The position numbers and the translations under genes are program-made. Shown here in pieces: positions 18,124-25,355 of a stretch of DNA of 64,000 nt. Positions within the stretch are counted from its first letter, which is position 1; the number at the start of each line of letters is the position of its first letter. The stretch lies in NCBI GenBank assembly GCA_963701995.1, contig OY969693.1, positions 620,001-684,000 on the forward strand, in the 5' to 3' direction. Source of the DNA: Methanoflorens sp963701995 (GTDB lineage Archaea; Halobacteriota; Bog-38; Methanoflorentales; Methanoflorentaceae). Under the pieces are notes generated by a model. It saw only the letters and a list, made by a program, of their open reading frames with translations, did no database searches and had not been told where the DNA came from.

Positions 18124-18382
18124 ACAATCCTAGGAGCTTCTTCTTCATCGCGGTGAACTCTTCGTCCGTTAGTGCACCTGAATCGTGGAGATCTGCCAGT
18201 TTCTGTATTTCGGCAGCGGTATCGGTGCTGGCTGGTGCCGCAGCCGGTGCCGCAGCCGGTGCCGCTGCTGGTGCAGCCTGCTGCTGTGCGGCCTCCTGCT
18301 GCTGTGCGGCCTCCTGCTGCTGTGCGGCCTGCCTTTGTCCCGCTCTCATTCCTATAACAAGCGCTGCTCCTCTTCCTCTCAT
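18122..18382 (-). CDS. SHOCT-domain protein with Ala/Gln and Ala/Pro repeats
   Basis: An 86-residue protein. After MRGRGAALVIGMRAGQRQ come three QAAQQQE-type repeats, then repeated APAA units, then a complete SHOCT domain at the end (EIQKLADLHDSGALTDEEFT, AMKKKLLGL). SHOCT modules are short helical hairpins thought to mediate oligomerisation. It starts 3 nt after the stop of the DUF6325 gene, with an AGGTGA site inside that junction, so the two are translated together. The repeat region comes from 18-bp and 12-bp DNA repeats and may vary in length. Confidence 0.85.
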   Translation of the reverse strand: MRGRGAALVIGMRAGQRQAAQQQEAAQQQEAAQQQAAPAAAPAAAPAAAPASTDTAAEIQKLADLHDSGALTDEEFTAMKKKLLGL

Positions 18383-18385
18383 TGT

Positions 18386-18829
18386 TCAGTCACCTCTTTT
18401 TGCCAAGTCTTTCTCTACCTTCTCGATATTTTCCGGGGGGATCCGCCCCATGTCGATCACCTCGGCATTCATTTCAAGGAGGTCCTCCTTGAACTGGGTA
18501 GCCCAAACGTTCTCGAACAGGAGAAGGCCAGCCGTGCTGTTGTTGGGCAACGATGCGGCGATCTCTTCTATATCGCCTTGTGAGAACCATTCACGGGTAT
18601 TCTTTGACAATTCATTGAACGCAGCTCGCGCTTCTTCTGTCAGGTCGACTGCCTCGGATGTTACCAGTTTCCCGTTCTCATCCTTCACAATGAAAACCAT
18701 ATCGATCACCCGGATGATGCCTTGTTTTTCAAGTTTCAACAGCTCAGGGGCTGCCTTGCCACTGAACTTGTTCCCGGGAAACTTGACCATCAAATAGTCC
18801 ACCGGACCCATTACCTTATCTTGTGCCAT
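18386..18829 (-). CDS. DUF6325-family protein
   Basis: A 147-residue soluble protein starting MAQDKVMGPVDYLMVKFPGN, then LLKLEKQGIIRVIDMVFIVK, a C-terminal helix-rich half with LLLFENVWATQFKEDLLEMN, and DMGRIPPENIE. These are family hallmarks: the GPVDYL start, ..RV.D..F..K, and W-containing ..E..WA. The function is unknown, but members are usually encoded next to SHOCT proteins, as here. GAGGGAG is 5 nt before the ATG, and a TATA-like TTTTAAA at 18887-18898 supports a promoter for both genes. Confidence 0.75.
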   Translation of the reverse strand: MAQDKVMGPVDYLMVKFPGNKFSGKAAPELLKLEKQGIIRVIDMVFIVKDENGKLVTSEAVDLTEEARAAFNELSKNTREWFSQGDIEEIAASLPNNSTAGLLLFENVWATQFKEDLLEMNAEVIDMGRIPPENIEKVEKDLAKRGD

Positions 18830-19208
18830 AATACTCCCTCAGTATGCGCCTCTATGAACAGGACGCCATAAGGTAACTGGTGGATTCCATTTAAAATATC
18901 TTCCCCGACGATTACAGGCTGCATCACCGGATCTCTCATCGTGGTTTTTAAAACCCGAAATTCTGGCGCTGACCCTGTCGACCTCAAGAGCACAAAACCA
19001 CAAATCATGTTGCAAGGATGGAAAATCTTTCGATAGCAGCAGGCAGCAGTGACGGCCTACGCACAAAACGACCTTAGGGACTTTAGCGTGCGAGCACAGT
19101 GGCATTGAAATAAATAGTTGAAGCACATAACCGCATAACAAAGAGAGGCGAAACGGCAGCTGAAAAAGCGCATCGCCAGTTACCACCTAGATAACGGAGG
19201 TGAAAAAT
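18830..19208. other. Gap, promoter of the DUF6325/SHOCT pair only
   Basis: Besides the TATA-like block near 18887-18898 on the minus strand, no gene could be supported. Confidence 0.3.
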
Positions 19209-19337
19209 TTGGTAGGACCAGTAGGAAAAGCCGCAGCCGTTCATCATCACCGAGACAAGAAGGACGATGATAAGAAGGATAACGACGTCGTAGAACACAA
19301 GGGAGCGGCGGTTGCAGCACATCGAAGACGTAAATAG
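19209..19337 (+). CDS. 42-aa highly charged small protein (TTG start)
   Basis: TTG 19209 follows a perfect GGAGG site by 8 nt. The peptide reads MVGPVGKAAAVHHHRDKKDD, DKKDNDVVEHKGAAVAAHRR, RK. It has a His-rich patch, an Asp/Lys centre and a basic end. The strong ribosome site and ordered composition favour a real gene. No family was recognised. It may bind metal or nucleic acid; this is a guess from composition. Confidence 0.5.
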   Translation: MVGPVGKAAAVHHHRDKKDDDKKDNDVVEHKGAAVAAHRRRK

Positions 19338-19499
19338 AGGGAGACGGGCCCTCAAAACAGCGGCAGCGACATAACGCAAAGTGTGCTCCAATAAGCTCTT
19401 TTTTCTTTTTTTTTAATTTCCGATTTCCTTTTTTTTGGGGAAGGCACAATCAAGACACCTTAATGACGGCTTTCCGCGCGGTGAAAAACTGACGGGCTA
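19338..19499. other. T-rich terminator region
   Basis: The plus strand has CTTTTTTCTTTTTTTTTAA and CCTTTTTTTTGGGG at about 19398-19440, a likely terminator for the 42-aa gene. Nothing else is seen. Confidence 0.4.
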
Positions 19500-19747
19500 G
19501 GAATATTATCGTCGGCGTAGCAACGAAAAAAGGGTATATATCCTACGCGTTATCAGAAGGAAAAACAAAACAGGCTGCGAAGCGACAAGGTGCGCCTAAC
19601 GAACACGAACTGAACGTACTTGCAGCCCGGGGATGGCGCAAGCAGGGCATGTTGTATTGGCGCATTGCCGCTGAACTAGACGCAGCAGGAACCCAAGAGA
19701 AAAAGAGGCGGCCAGTGGGCTGCAATGACTGTTTGCAGGCTTCATAA
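19500..19747 (+). pseudogene. Possible serine-recombinase-like relic
   Basis: An open frame without a good start reads ELNVLAARGWRKQGMLYWRI then AAELDAAGT. This resembles the HTH linker of resolvases (..a.G.s...IA.eLN..G..T). It stops at TAA 19745. Similarity is weak and the call is tentative. Confidence 0.25.
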
Positions 19748-19855
19748 ACGCGCTGCAGCGTAACTGAAGTGGTCCCTTGGTTACATCAGGGTGATATTCC
19801 GGACGTTGATTAATTAAGCTCTAAGCTAAGGTACAACAACAGGAGACAACCACTT

Positions 19856-20578
19856 ATGGTAGAAGAATCACTGAAAATCAAAATGGATTTCGCAGAGTCA
19901 TCTGAAATCCTTAAAGCCTCTCTGAAGCTGAAAGGAGCTCCCGTCGCATTGGGCTTCGCGACGACGAAGGATGACATTCCATCCGGGATGTCAGAGATCG
20001 ATAAACGGATCAGGCACTGTATGATGGTGAGCCTAGCCAGGAACGAGGGCAAGGTCTTCTATGCTACCGCAGATAAACACGAATGTAACGGCGGTTCCTT
20101 CGCCCTAGGACTCAGGGATCTTACGCCAGCCCTGAAGACGGGCAAGTTCTATTTTAAACTGGGGAAATTTGAGAGTGTTACCTCCAGTAAAAGGACGATG
20201 GACAGCGTACCACACCTACCAATCGGAGAGACATATGCGATCATGTACGCTCCCTTGGAGAAGACACCGTTTACCCCGCAGGTAATTGTTATCATTACCA
20301 ATCCGTGGGCCATGCTGAAACTTGCGCAATCTTCGTTATTCCAGCTGGGGGGGAGAGCACGTGCCGAGTTCTCTGGTATCCAGTCGGTCTGTTCGGACGC
20401 AGTTGCACAGACCTATCTCACCGGAAAGCCGAACTTTTCGCTCGGGTGCGATGGTTCAAGAACGTTTTCAGGGATTGCCGAGGATGAGATGGTGATGGGA
20501 TTTCCCGCGGAGATGCTGCCAGAGATGGCCGATGCGGTTAAAATCATTACCCAAGCTCCCGGGTCATCTAAAACATAA
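19856..20578 (+). CDS. DUF169-family protein
   Basis: A 240-residue soluble protein. Family features include APVALGFATTKDDIP at residue ~30, RHCMMVSLARNEGKVFYATA, CNGGSFALGL near residue 80, and the closing CSDAVAQTYLTGKPNFSLGC DGSR region. Conserved cysteines in HEC-N-GG, VCSD and SLGCDGSR could bind a metal or cluster. DUF169 proteins are common in methanogens and strict anaerobes; their role is not known. AGGAGA lies about 11 nt before the ATG and a TATA-like GATTAATTAAG at about 19808 gives a promoter. Confidence 0.85.
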   Translation: MVEESLKIKMDFAESSEILKASLKLKGAPVALGFATTKDDIPSGMSEIDKRIRHCMMVSLARNEGKVFYATADKHECNGGSFALGLRDLTPALKTGKFYFKLGKFESVTSSKRTMDSVPHLPIGETYAIMYAPLEKTPFTPQVIVIITNPWAMLKLAQSSLFQLGGRARAEFSGIQSVCSDAVAQTYLTGKPNFSLGCDGSRTFSGIAEDEMVMGFPAEMLPEMADAVKIITQAPGSSKT

Positions 20579-20821
20579 TCCATTTGTAGCTAGCGACCGG
20601 GCACCCCTAAGTAGTGCGACCTACCCCCGGTCTGCTGACGTCGAAAAAGGAGGGAGATACCAACCAGACACCAAACTGCGTATTACCTGTGCTTATTGCA
20701 CTTGATAGAAGCATATAATCGAGCATATACACGAGAGCGATTTCGAAACATTTTTGTCTTTTTGAGAAGTCGTTAAAGCGGCCTTAGATTATCGAAATTT
20801 AAGCACTAATTGGACAAAAAA

Positions 20822-21259
20822 ATGAAAAATCGACAGGAGCAACCTAAACGGCAACACGTAGAAGACCGCCTCATTAGACGGCTGAGAATCTACCTTATTG
20901 TGTCACTCGTCATATTTGCCGCCATAATAATCGAGGTTTTAGAAGGTAGATTTGGCCTTGCATTGGCTTTAACAGGCGTCCTTATTGGCCTAGTGGTAGG
21001 TATCATAGTCAGTCGCACTCGTCGCCTTAGCTGGGATGAAGAAACTAACACCGTTATTGGTCGTATCGACTGGATAGGTGCAATACTTCTAGTGTGTTAT
21101 GTGGTTTTCGTACTCACCAAAAGCTATTTTGCGGGACTTTATGTGCAAGGAGCTGCTTTATTTGCTGTTATTCTCGGCATCATAGCAGGCACAATGCTAG
21201 GTAGGGTATTAGCCACTAGACACGGAATAAATAAACTTCTGGAAACATTAGGAATCTAA
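20822..21259 (+). CDS. Four-helix membrane protein, function unknown
   Basis: About 145 residues. A basic start (MKNRQEQPKRQHVEDRLIRR) is followed by four hydrophobic helices: LRIYLIVSLVIFAAIIIEVL, LALALTGVLIGLVVGIIVS, WIGAILLVCYVVFVLTKSY and GAALFAVILGIIAGTMLG. An in-frame TTG at 20810 is an alternative start; neither has a ribosome site. The codon mix is richer in A/T than in neighbouring genes. It is followed in the same direction by another small membrane gene at 21318. No family was recognised. Confidence 0.6.
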   Translation: MKNRQEQPKRQHVEDRLIRRLRIYLIVSLVIFAAIIIEVLEGRFGLALALTGVLIGLVVGIIVSRTRRLSWDEETNTVIGRIDWIGAILLVCYVVFVLTKSYFAGLYVQGAALFAVILGIIAGTMLGRVLATRHGINKLLETLGI

Positions 21260-21317
21260 AATAAGAGGCTCATAAAGAGCTAGCTGGTCAGTAATATGTG
21301 ACGTTAAGGAGAAAAAA

Positions 21318-21554
21318 ATGGAACCTCGGTTCGGAGAAAGACTGTTTGTACCTGGATTTCCAAGGCTAATCACCTGGCAGGGGTGGGCGGTCGTCCTCGC
21401 TTTACTTTTAGCCATTGTTGCTGAGGCAAGATACATCGGAATAGCAACCGTGCTTGGACTTGTAGTTTTAGTGGCTATTGGTATCGCTTATGTCGCAGTC
21501 ACTATGATAACCAGCGGAAAAAGTTGGTCTTGGGGAATTTTTAAGCAAAGGTAA
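21318..21554 (+). CDS. Small two-helix membrane protein
   Basis: A 78-residue protein with AAGGAG 6 nt before the ATG. A soluble start (MEPRFGERLFVPGFPRLITW) precedes a hydrophobic segment (GWAVVLALLLAIVAEA), then IGIATVLGLVVLVAIGIAYV. It is 58 bp downstream of the four-helix protein and probably shares its transcript. The function is unknown. Confidence 0.6.
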   Translation: MEPRFGERLFVPGFPRLITWQGWAVVLALLLAIVAEARYIGIATVLGLVVLVAIGIAYVAVTMITSGKSWSWGIFKQR

Positions 21555-22006
21555 GCGTTGGCTTAACAATTTCCTAGTCTACACGACACTTTTCATGCGT
21601 TCACTCATGTGTGTGGCAGTGTCCGGAAATTTCAAGGCCTTTGCGTGCTTCTTTTGTCAAAAATATATATAAGCAAATGCCTTTTGAGAGTGGGTATTTT
21701 CCGACTCAATACTGTGTTCGCTCCGTTCGTGCGCTTCGCGCACTCACTCCGCTGCGCCAAGGGGGTCAGGAAAGTACGACAGCCGCACCCATTGCTAAAT
21801 TCATATGGAAGTGTAAACCAGAAAAGGCCATATGCGCCCCCCCTCTTACTGCACAAAAGCTGATTTATTGCACATGCAAAATTGTTGTGCTGGTTTTGGT
21901 AGCGGAGCGCGAAGGCGACCGAGTGAAACGAGGGAAGCCGAGTTTTCAACGTAATAAAGAAATAAATAAATATAACGATTAAACATATTCAACAGGAGGT
22001 GAAATC
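21555..22006. other. Gap holding the copy-2 promoter/leader
   Basis: Overlapping frames of low credibility fill 21609-21982. From about 21950 the sequence is AT-rich (AATAAAGAAATAAATAAATA) and continues CAACAGGAGGTGAAATC into the start of the 52-aa peptide. This copies the leader at 11027-11090. A GTGCGC-TTC-GCGCAC hairpin is also present near 21730. Confidence 0.5.
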
Positions 22007-22165
22007 ATGGTAGAGACAAAGCAACTGAGTGGCGGGGGGATGATACTACTTGCTATTATACTTGCAATCATCTTAGCGCTAATTCCAAGTTTAGTGATTT
22101 GGCTAGCTTGGCTCGCAATTATCATATTGTTCTTAGGTGGAATTGCTGCCTTATTCACACGATAA
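22007..22165 (+). CDS. 52-aa two-helix membrane peptide, copy 2
   Basis: The peptide starts MVETKQLSGGGMILLAIILA, continues IPSLVIWLAWLAIIILFLGG and ends ALFTR. About three quarters of its residues match copy 1 at 10868-11026. Most changes are conservative exchanges among hydrophobic residues, and the GGG turn and WLAW motif are kept. AGGAGGTG is 6 nt before the ATG. The pattern indicates selection on a short integral membrane peptide. The role is unknown. Confidence 0.8.
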   Translation: MVETKQLSGGGMILLAIILAIILALIPSLVIWLAWLAIIILFLGGIAALFTR

Positions 22166-22203
22166 TTCGGTCATAACCTTGAATACATAAAATCTCTTTT
22201 TTT

Positions 22204-22451
22204 TTCACTGCCGAACAGCCTACCCTGGGGACCGTGGCGCCAAGGCCGTCAACGCGCTTGCCAAAGCCGGGTTTGTGAACGTCTACAATGTGATCGATGG
22301 CATGGAAGGTGACAAGGTGGACGACCCCGGAAGCATCAACCACGGAAAGCTGATGAAGAACCGCTGGAAGAATTCCGGATTGCCCTGGACCTACGATGTT
22401 AATCCAGAGCTAATTGGCTTACCTATCGTCAAGATATGGCTTGCTCTTTGA
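22204..22451 (+). pseudogene. Rhodanese C-terminal fragment
   Basis: After a T-run the frame reads FHCRTAYPGDRGAKAVNALA, KAGFVNVYNVIDGMEGDKVD and NSGLPWTYDVNPEL. These are the active-site loop (Cys in CRTA) and C-terminal half of a sulfurtransferase (rhodanese) domain. The N-terminal half is missing and there is no start codon or ribosome site. It is a gene fragment, probably bearing the sulfur-carrying cysteine but not functional. Confidence 0.65.
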
Positions 22452-22836
22452 CTGGACGCTTGATGTAAGAATGTGTGGGTTTAAGCAGAAAACTGCCGAA
22501 CTGCCAAGCATTTTTTTACCGCTTTGTCCACCACCGACGCAATTTGGAGGTAATTATGGAGCCCTCGCGAATATGACAAGGGCGGCGTTTAAATCTCTTC
22601 TTCTAGAATTTCTTTTGATTGTTTGCCAGGTTTGCAAGCGGTTAGAGGTTCGTCTGATAGCCTCGCGCCTAGAGTATATGCTGGGCTGCCATAACAGGCT
22701 TTTAGGCAGACAGCCTCTCAGACGTTTTGAAGCCCTATAGCGTGTCATCCAAGAGTTGGCCAAAATCAGAACCTTGATATAGACAAAAGCCGCCTTATTT
22801 GTGGCTGTACACGACGCGATCGCAAGAACCAGCAGG
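22452..22836. other. Gap, no clear gene
   Basis: A GGAGGT site at 22546 precedes an ATG that opens only a six-codon frame, which overlaps (ATGA) an unrecognised 55-codon frame ending at 22740. No family match was seen, so neither is annotated as a gene. Confidence 0.3.
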
Positions 22837-23940
22837 ATGGTAGCCGTGATTGATATTGGTCAGTTCTTTGCAGAACGACGCTATGCGACGATAGTTTTGC
22901 TTATCGCTGTCGTTACTGCGTTCCTGGTGCTTCTCATTTCCTGGCCGTGGGTCAACGTTATTCTCATCACGCTATGGGCGGCGTACGTTCTCTGGTTTCC
23001 TGCACGGTGGCTCGAGCGACGCATCCACAGGCGCAAGTTATCGTCGTTTCTTGTTATGCTTCTGATCATCGCCGCGTATGTGCTGATGTTGTTTCAGGTC
23101 GTTTACATACTCGCAGATGATCTCACAACTTATCAAGTCGCGTTCGGAACTTCGAACACGACGATTACCAGCGCGCTGTCGCATTACCTCGGTGGCACCC
23201 CCGTAGTCACTAACGTCACCGTCGACGCGGGACAGGCGGGATCAAGTATCCTCACCGCGTTCGTTAATGCCGCGTTAGCCATCGTTCAAGAAGCGATTAA
23301 GTCGGCGCCAATCTTTCTGTTTCAGCTTTTCATTATTACGCTTTTAGTCTGGTTCTTGCTGGTCAACGGCGATCGCATCATCGCAGAGTTCAAGTCCCTG
23401 GCCCCGCGCACGCACCAGACCACCGTGGATGCCTTTTTAGGGCACCTTGACGCGATATACCACGCGCTCTATGTGAACTATATCTTCGCGGCGGTTATCA
23501 GCGCCATCATCGCGCTCGTCTTCTTCCCGTTGATTGGCGTGCCGTACGCGCTAACGGCGGCCTTCCTAATGCTCACCATCGGCATCATCCCAGTCATTGG
23601 GCGGGCGCTTGTGTACGTTCCCGTCTCGCTCTACTTCTTGGTAATTGGTGACCCAGCCAAAGCGCTGTGGGTGCTCATTGTTAGCATTATCTTGTTCCAA
23701 ATCATTGTAGGGCTCTACATCATACCCTTCTTGGGACATCGGGGAAGGGCAGGCATACCAAAACCAGTCGCCCTCCTCGCCTACGTCGTTCCCTTTGCGG
23801 CGCTCGGCCTAATAGGGGTAATTGTGGGCCCGGCGGTGTACGGGTTTGCTCTCGCCCTGTATCGAACCTATCGTGGCAAGCGAAAGGAAGAGGACGCGCT
23901 GGCCGAGCAGTCCTCGCGCGCAGGCGCAGCACCTCCTTAA
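22837..23940 (+). CDS. AI-2E family membrane permease, copy 2
   Basis: About 367 residues, paralogous to the copy at 16619-17719 and of the same length. Shared features include SWPWVNVILITLWAAYVLWF, the following RRIHRRKL, LMLTIGIIPVIGRALVYVPV and LGLIGVIVGPAVYGFALALY. The frame is open back to GTG 22801, but ATG 22837 aligns with the start of copy 1 and is preferred. The tail is short and acidic/alanine-rich. The substrate is unknown. Downstream lies the second copy of the duplicated segment found near copy 1. Confidence 0.85.
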   Translation: MVAVIDIGQFFAERRYATIVLLIAVVTAFLVLLISWPWVNVILITLWAAYVLWFPARWLERRIHRRKLSSFLVMLLIIAAYVLMLFQVVYILADDLTTYQVAFGTSNTTITSALSHYLGGTPVVTNVTVDAGQAGSSILTAFVNAALAIVQEAIKSAPIFLFQLFIITLLVWFLLVNGDRIIAEFKSLAPRTHQTTVDAFLGHLDAIYHALYVNYIFAAVISAIIALVFFPLIGVPYALTAAFLMLTIGIIPVIGRALVYVPVSLYFLVIGDPAKALWVLIVSIILFQIIVGLYIIPFLGHRGRAGIPKPVALLAYVVPFAALGLIGVIVGPAVYGFALALYRTYRGKRKEEDALAEQSSRAGAAPP

Positions 23941-23966
23941 TATTCTGCGCACCTGAGAAAGTTTGT

Positions 23967-24245
23967 GCCAGGAAGCAGATTGGTGACCGATCGGATCTGG
24001 CGAGCTATGGAGCCTTCAGTTCCCCCTCGTCGGAGTTCTCCTGATCGGAGTTCCAGTGACCTCGAGCGTGCGTGCTTGCCACATCGCTTTTGTCGGCCGG
24101 CAAAGGTATGAAGCCTCTATTTAACATAAAACAAAAAAAAAGGACGGCCAGATGCTAGGTTAGGCCTTAGCCCACCAGTATTCCAACTAAGTTAGAGGCC
24201 AAGAACCTGTTTCGTCTTCGCTTAAAACAGTCGGTGTAAGGCTGA
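23967..24245. repeat. Duplicated segment copy B with a SHOCT relic
   Basis: This matches 15939-16266: GCCAGGAAGCAGATTGGTGA, CGCTTTTGTCGGCC, an A-rich run, and a SHOCT relic (24192-24245) in the same order. It directly follows AI-2E copy 2. Confidence 0.6.
24192..24245 (-). pseudogene. SHOCT-domain relic 3
   Basis: The minus strand reads AKTKQVLGL-stop, the end of a SHOCT domain, with a stop directly before the Ala. The rest of the domain is not recoverable. Confidence 0.4.
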
Positions 24246-24259
24246 ATCCAGCGGCCTAG

Positions 24260-24769
24260 CTACAAGACGTGAAGCGGCCACAATTGTCGTAGGACTACAA
24301 TCCCTACAACCAGAGAGAGCCCCCAGCTCGCAACGAGAAGTGCTATCACTGTTTTGTTTAGAGGGCCCACGCGCGAGACGACTCGTGCTTGCTGGCGGCA
24401 AATCTCGAGAAGTTCAGGAGGGATCATCCTCTTCATCAATGCCAAACCGAGCAGGGTTACAAACAAATCGTCAAGTTGGCCAAGCACTGGAATGCAATCG
24501 GGGATGAGATTCACCGGGCTTACGTCATAAGCGACTGCGCCCGCTGCGCAGGCTTTGGCGTACCACGGGACTTCAGGGTGTTTTAGTGCCGTATAAAGCA
24601 CGGCGAGCTCCTGCGCGAGACGGCTCGGGCATCTCCTCCATCTGGCGAATGCGGAGCTTTTTCGTGCCGTCCCCGTCGACTCGGCGCGGGATAACTCGCG
24701 CAAGAGTGGTGCCTTGTGAGTGAATCCTGAACCGGTCAAACCTTCCTCCTCGAACCCTTCACGGGCCAC
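24260..24769 (-). CDS. DUF1232 (YkvA-like) membrane protein
   Basis: A 169-residue protein from GTG 24769 without a ribosome site; the true start may be further in. Residues ~58-115 carry the DUF1232 signature: LYTALKHPEVPWYAKACAAG, then YDVSPVNLIPDCIPVLGQLD and a following Asp. A hydrophobic C-terminal helix (VIALLVASWGLSLVVGIVVL) anchors it. DUF1232 proteins are found in membranes of bacteria and archaea and have no known reaction. Confidence 0.8.
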   Translation of the reverse strand: MAREGFEEEGLTGSGFTHKAPLLRELSRAESTGTARKSSAFARWRRCPSRLAQELAVLYTALKHPEVPWYAKACAAGAVAYDVSPVNLIPDCIPVLGQLDDLFVTLLGLALMKRMIPPELLEICRQQARVVSRVGPLNKTVIALLVASWGLSLVVGIVVLRQLWPLHVL

Positions 24770-25355
24770 TTACGTCGCGGGACAATAAAGTTGGCTTAGT
24801 CAGCTGGACCGACCAAGAGTCGGTTCTCCTAAGCCGCCGTTGAAATGCCCAGATTTGACGTATTCGTCGCGATCGCAAGCAACTCCTGCTCGTCATCGGC
24901 GCCGTTTACCGTCGAATATGGCCTTTTTGCGCCGGTGAAGGCTAACGGCGACCAGGTTTTTTGCAATAACGTTGCCCTTCTATTTTAACGTTCCGCGCTG
25001 CGACCGAACCTTTACGACGGCACCGCCAAACAACAACCGCGGCGTTTTCTTGCTCTCAGCTGGTACAGTAGTTTTCAGGATCAAATTCAGGGAAAAGCGA
25101 AAGAAAAAACGCACTATGACGTTGGTCCGGGTTTTAACGGGCAAATGTTATTAACGGAACAACCTCCTTCAATGTGCAACGCGGTTGTATGTTCAACGCA
25201 AGCAACAGAATAGCGAGGGGGGAGCTGTAGTGTTTATGTTATGTGAACGTGCTGCTCAAGGACCCCCATATCCTTCAGGTTCTCGCTCAAGAACGACGAG
25301 AAAGTTGCGCCGTCACGACCAAGGTCGGGAGCCATTTTTCTAGAGGGGATGAATT
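24770..25355. other. Gap upstream of sulfatase 1
   Basis: No gene could be supported. A 33-codon minus-strand frame (25234-25335, MAPDLGRDGATFSSFLSENL) has protein-like composition but nothing confirms it. The region should contain the sulfatase 1 promoter; no clear TATA box could be chosen. Confidence 0.3.

Noticed and set aside
21609..21982. Overlapping ORFs of 84 and 123 aa
   Set aside because: No ribosome site, no family, overlapping frames in both strands.
22414..22740. 108-aa ORF (and its inner 55-aa form after a GGAGGT site)
   Set aside because: The GGAGGT points to a six-codon frame; no conserved features; overlaps the rhodanese relic.
16619..23940. Quorum sensing by AI-2 from the AI-2E name
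   Set aside because: The family name does not prove AI-2 transport and there is no LuxS-type gene; only a generic permease is supported.
24972..25154. 60-aa basic ORF before sulfatase 1
   Set aside because: No ribosome site; composition like random sequence.
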